From NCBI GenBank assembly GCA_947623305.1, contig CANQGQ010000021.1:1-32669 (forward strand): DNA of 32,669 bases, written 5' to 3'. The stretch comes from an uncultured Alistipes sp. Lineage in GTDB: Bacteria > Bacteroidota > Bacteroidia > Bacteroidales > Rikenellaceae. This document shows positions 31,770-32,669 of this stretch, piece after piece. Numbering within the stretch: position 1 is the stretch's first letter; every line of letters starts with the position of its first letter. The translations under genes and the position numbers were made by a program. The notes under the pieces are model-generated. The model saw nothing but the letters and a program-made list of their open reading frames with translations. It was not told the DNA's origin and searched no databases.

Positions 31770-32669
31770 CTAATTTGAACCGGAATCCGTGTCTCCATCG
31801 AAGTCCATAGTCCAAGTGTTGTCGGGGGTCGCCCACTCCGCCGGAGTGAAGTTGGGCGATTGATAATCGCCCAATCCGTTTCCCCAGGGCGCGTTCGGGT
31901 TCCAATTCTCGGGGAAAGCACTGCCGAATACAACAGAAAGGTAAGTACCCAGTTGGCTGTTCCATTCGCTGTTAGGCGTCCATGTTTCGACATCGAAGCC
32001 CGTCAAGACCGGATAACCGCCAACGTCGGTAGACCAATTCCACGAGCCCGTCCATTCGCCAACCACGATGCTGGCCGATGGATAACCGCCGATCGCCGAG
32101 TCCCACGTGTCAGGTGCATTCCAAGGCGTAATCGACAGAATCAGTTGGATGCCGTTGCCCTTGAGTTTCAACCTGAACGTGTAACGCGTGTCGGGCAGAA
32201 AAGCCAAAGCACCGATCTGATCGGCGGCCGTTTTCAAAGTGGTCGGATCTTCTTCGGTGCCGGCGTCGCTGTCGAAGCGCACCTTCAACTCGATTCCGTA
32301 TGTGTCCGATTTCTTCGGCAATACCGGCGATTCGACCGTCCATTTGTACGGGTAAGTGGCGTCCATGCCCGTGTCCGTACTCTTCCGAAAGGCGCTTTCG
32401 GGAAAAGCGAACGCGGCAGAGTTGTCGGCAATATAAGAAACGCCGGACTCATCCGTGCCGGAATAAATGTCGTCGATGAATTTCGCCAGGACAACGGGCG
32501 ATTTCGTCATTTTGGACATCTCCACGGAGATGATTTCCAACTTGTCGAAAGCCGTGTCGGTCTTCCGATCGACATCGAAGACGATCTTGCTGCATTTGCG
32601 GCCGAGGACGGTGAGCTGAACGGCACCGTTGGAACCGGAAATCGTGCTGCCGCCCGAAGCAGGGTCCGG
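31770..32669 (-). CDS. Fimbrillin-like surface protein with Trp/Gly-rich tail (5' end missing)
   Basis: The frame is open from the window edge. Its first 26 residues are identical, at DNA level too, to those of the left-edge gene; it then diverges. LPDTRYTFRLKLKGNGIQLIL and SITPWN resemble fimbrillin C-terminal strands. The tail repeats W-x-LG-x-Y-type units (SAIGGYP, TDVGGYP, SQLGTY, GLGDY). First gene seen in the right operon. Stalk, adaptor or structural role is inferred. Confidence 0.65.
   Translation of the reverse strand, partial: PDPASGGSTISGSNGAVQLTVLGRKCSKIVFDVDRKTDTAFDKLEIISVEMSKMTKSPVVLAKFIDDIYSGTDESGVSYIADNSAAFAFPESAFRKSTDTGMDATYPYKWTVESPVLPKKSDTYGIELKVRFDSDAGTEEDPTTLKTAADQIGALAFLPDTRYTFRLKLKGNGIQLILSITPWNAPDTWDSAIGGYPSASIVVGEWTGSWNWSTDVGGYPVLTGFDVETWTPNSEWNSQLGTYLSVVFGSAFPENWNPNAPWGNGLGDYQSPNFTPAEWATPDNTWTMDFDGDTDSGSN
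32593..32669. repeat. Right terminal inverted repeat (77 bp, exact)
   Basis: Exact reverse complement of bases 1-77. See the left copy for reading frame and the k-mer caution. Confidence 0.95.

Overview
The window looks like chromosomal DNA from a Bacteroidales gut bacterium, plausibly Rikenellaceae/Alistipes. The reasons are GC-rich codon use, Bacteroidetes-type promoters (TTTG about 20 bp upstream of TAnnTTTG), lipoprotein fimbrillins with short lipoboxes, and an S46 dipeptidyl-peptidase. The genus is an inference.

The two flanks are inverted copies of one kind of locus: a fimbrial (type V pilus-like) operon that ends in a diversity-generating retroelement (DGR). Left arm (1-7.9 kb, + strand): truncated fimbrillin-like gene, tip adhesin with a C-type-lectin-like variable region (VR), GC-rich hairpins, msl-like accessory gene, avd, three template repeats (TRs), reverse transcriptase (RT). 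Right arm (32.7-21.7 kb, - strand): truncated fimbrillin-like gene, two fimbrillin lipoproteins, tip adhesin with VR, hairpins, msl-like gene, avd, five TRs with a period near 470 bp, RT. The RTs differ at about 17 of 413 residues. In each arm exactly one TR is cognate to the local VR, and every TR/VR difference falls on a template adenine: 19 of 19 on the left and 9 of 9 on the right. This is the signature of adenine-directed mutagenic retrohoming. The other six TRs have no partner in the window. Most TRs are preceded by a conserved leader of about 200-270 nt with hairpins whose stems are kept by compensatory or wobble changes, so each unit looks like a structured RNA plus template cassette.

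The first 77 bases are the exact reverse complement of the last 77. They lie in the same reading frame of two genes that then diverge. This points to a longer inverted repeat outside the window that could flip the whole segment and swap pilus operons and DGRs behind a common 5' gene part. However, 77 is also a common assembler k-mer size, so the exact length may be a graph-overlap artefact.

Between the arms lie housekeeping genes: galE, a FAH-family hydrolase, a cupin, maf, a DPP11-type S46 peptidase, and tRNA-Leu(GAG). An 8.3 kb genomic island (13360-21683) is integrated in the 3' end of that tRNA, with a 12-bp att duplication. It carries a Fic protein, a frameshifted zeta-toxin gene with a small downstream partner, a UvrD-like helicase with an internal nuclease-like segment and a nonsense-truncated HRDC tail, a serine recombinase, restriction-modification debris and a tyrosine integrase.

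Working model (inference): each arm makes a surface pilus whose tip ligand-binding face is rewritten by RT and Avd using one of several stored templates. An inversion may choose which arm is joined to the upstream part of the operon.
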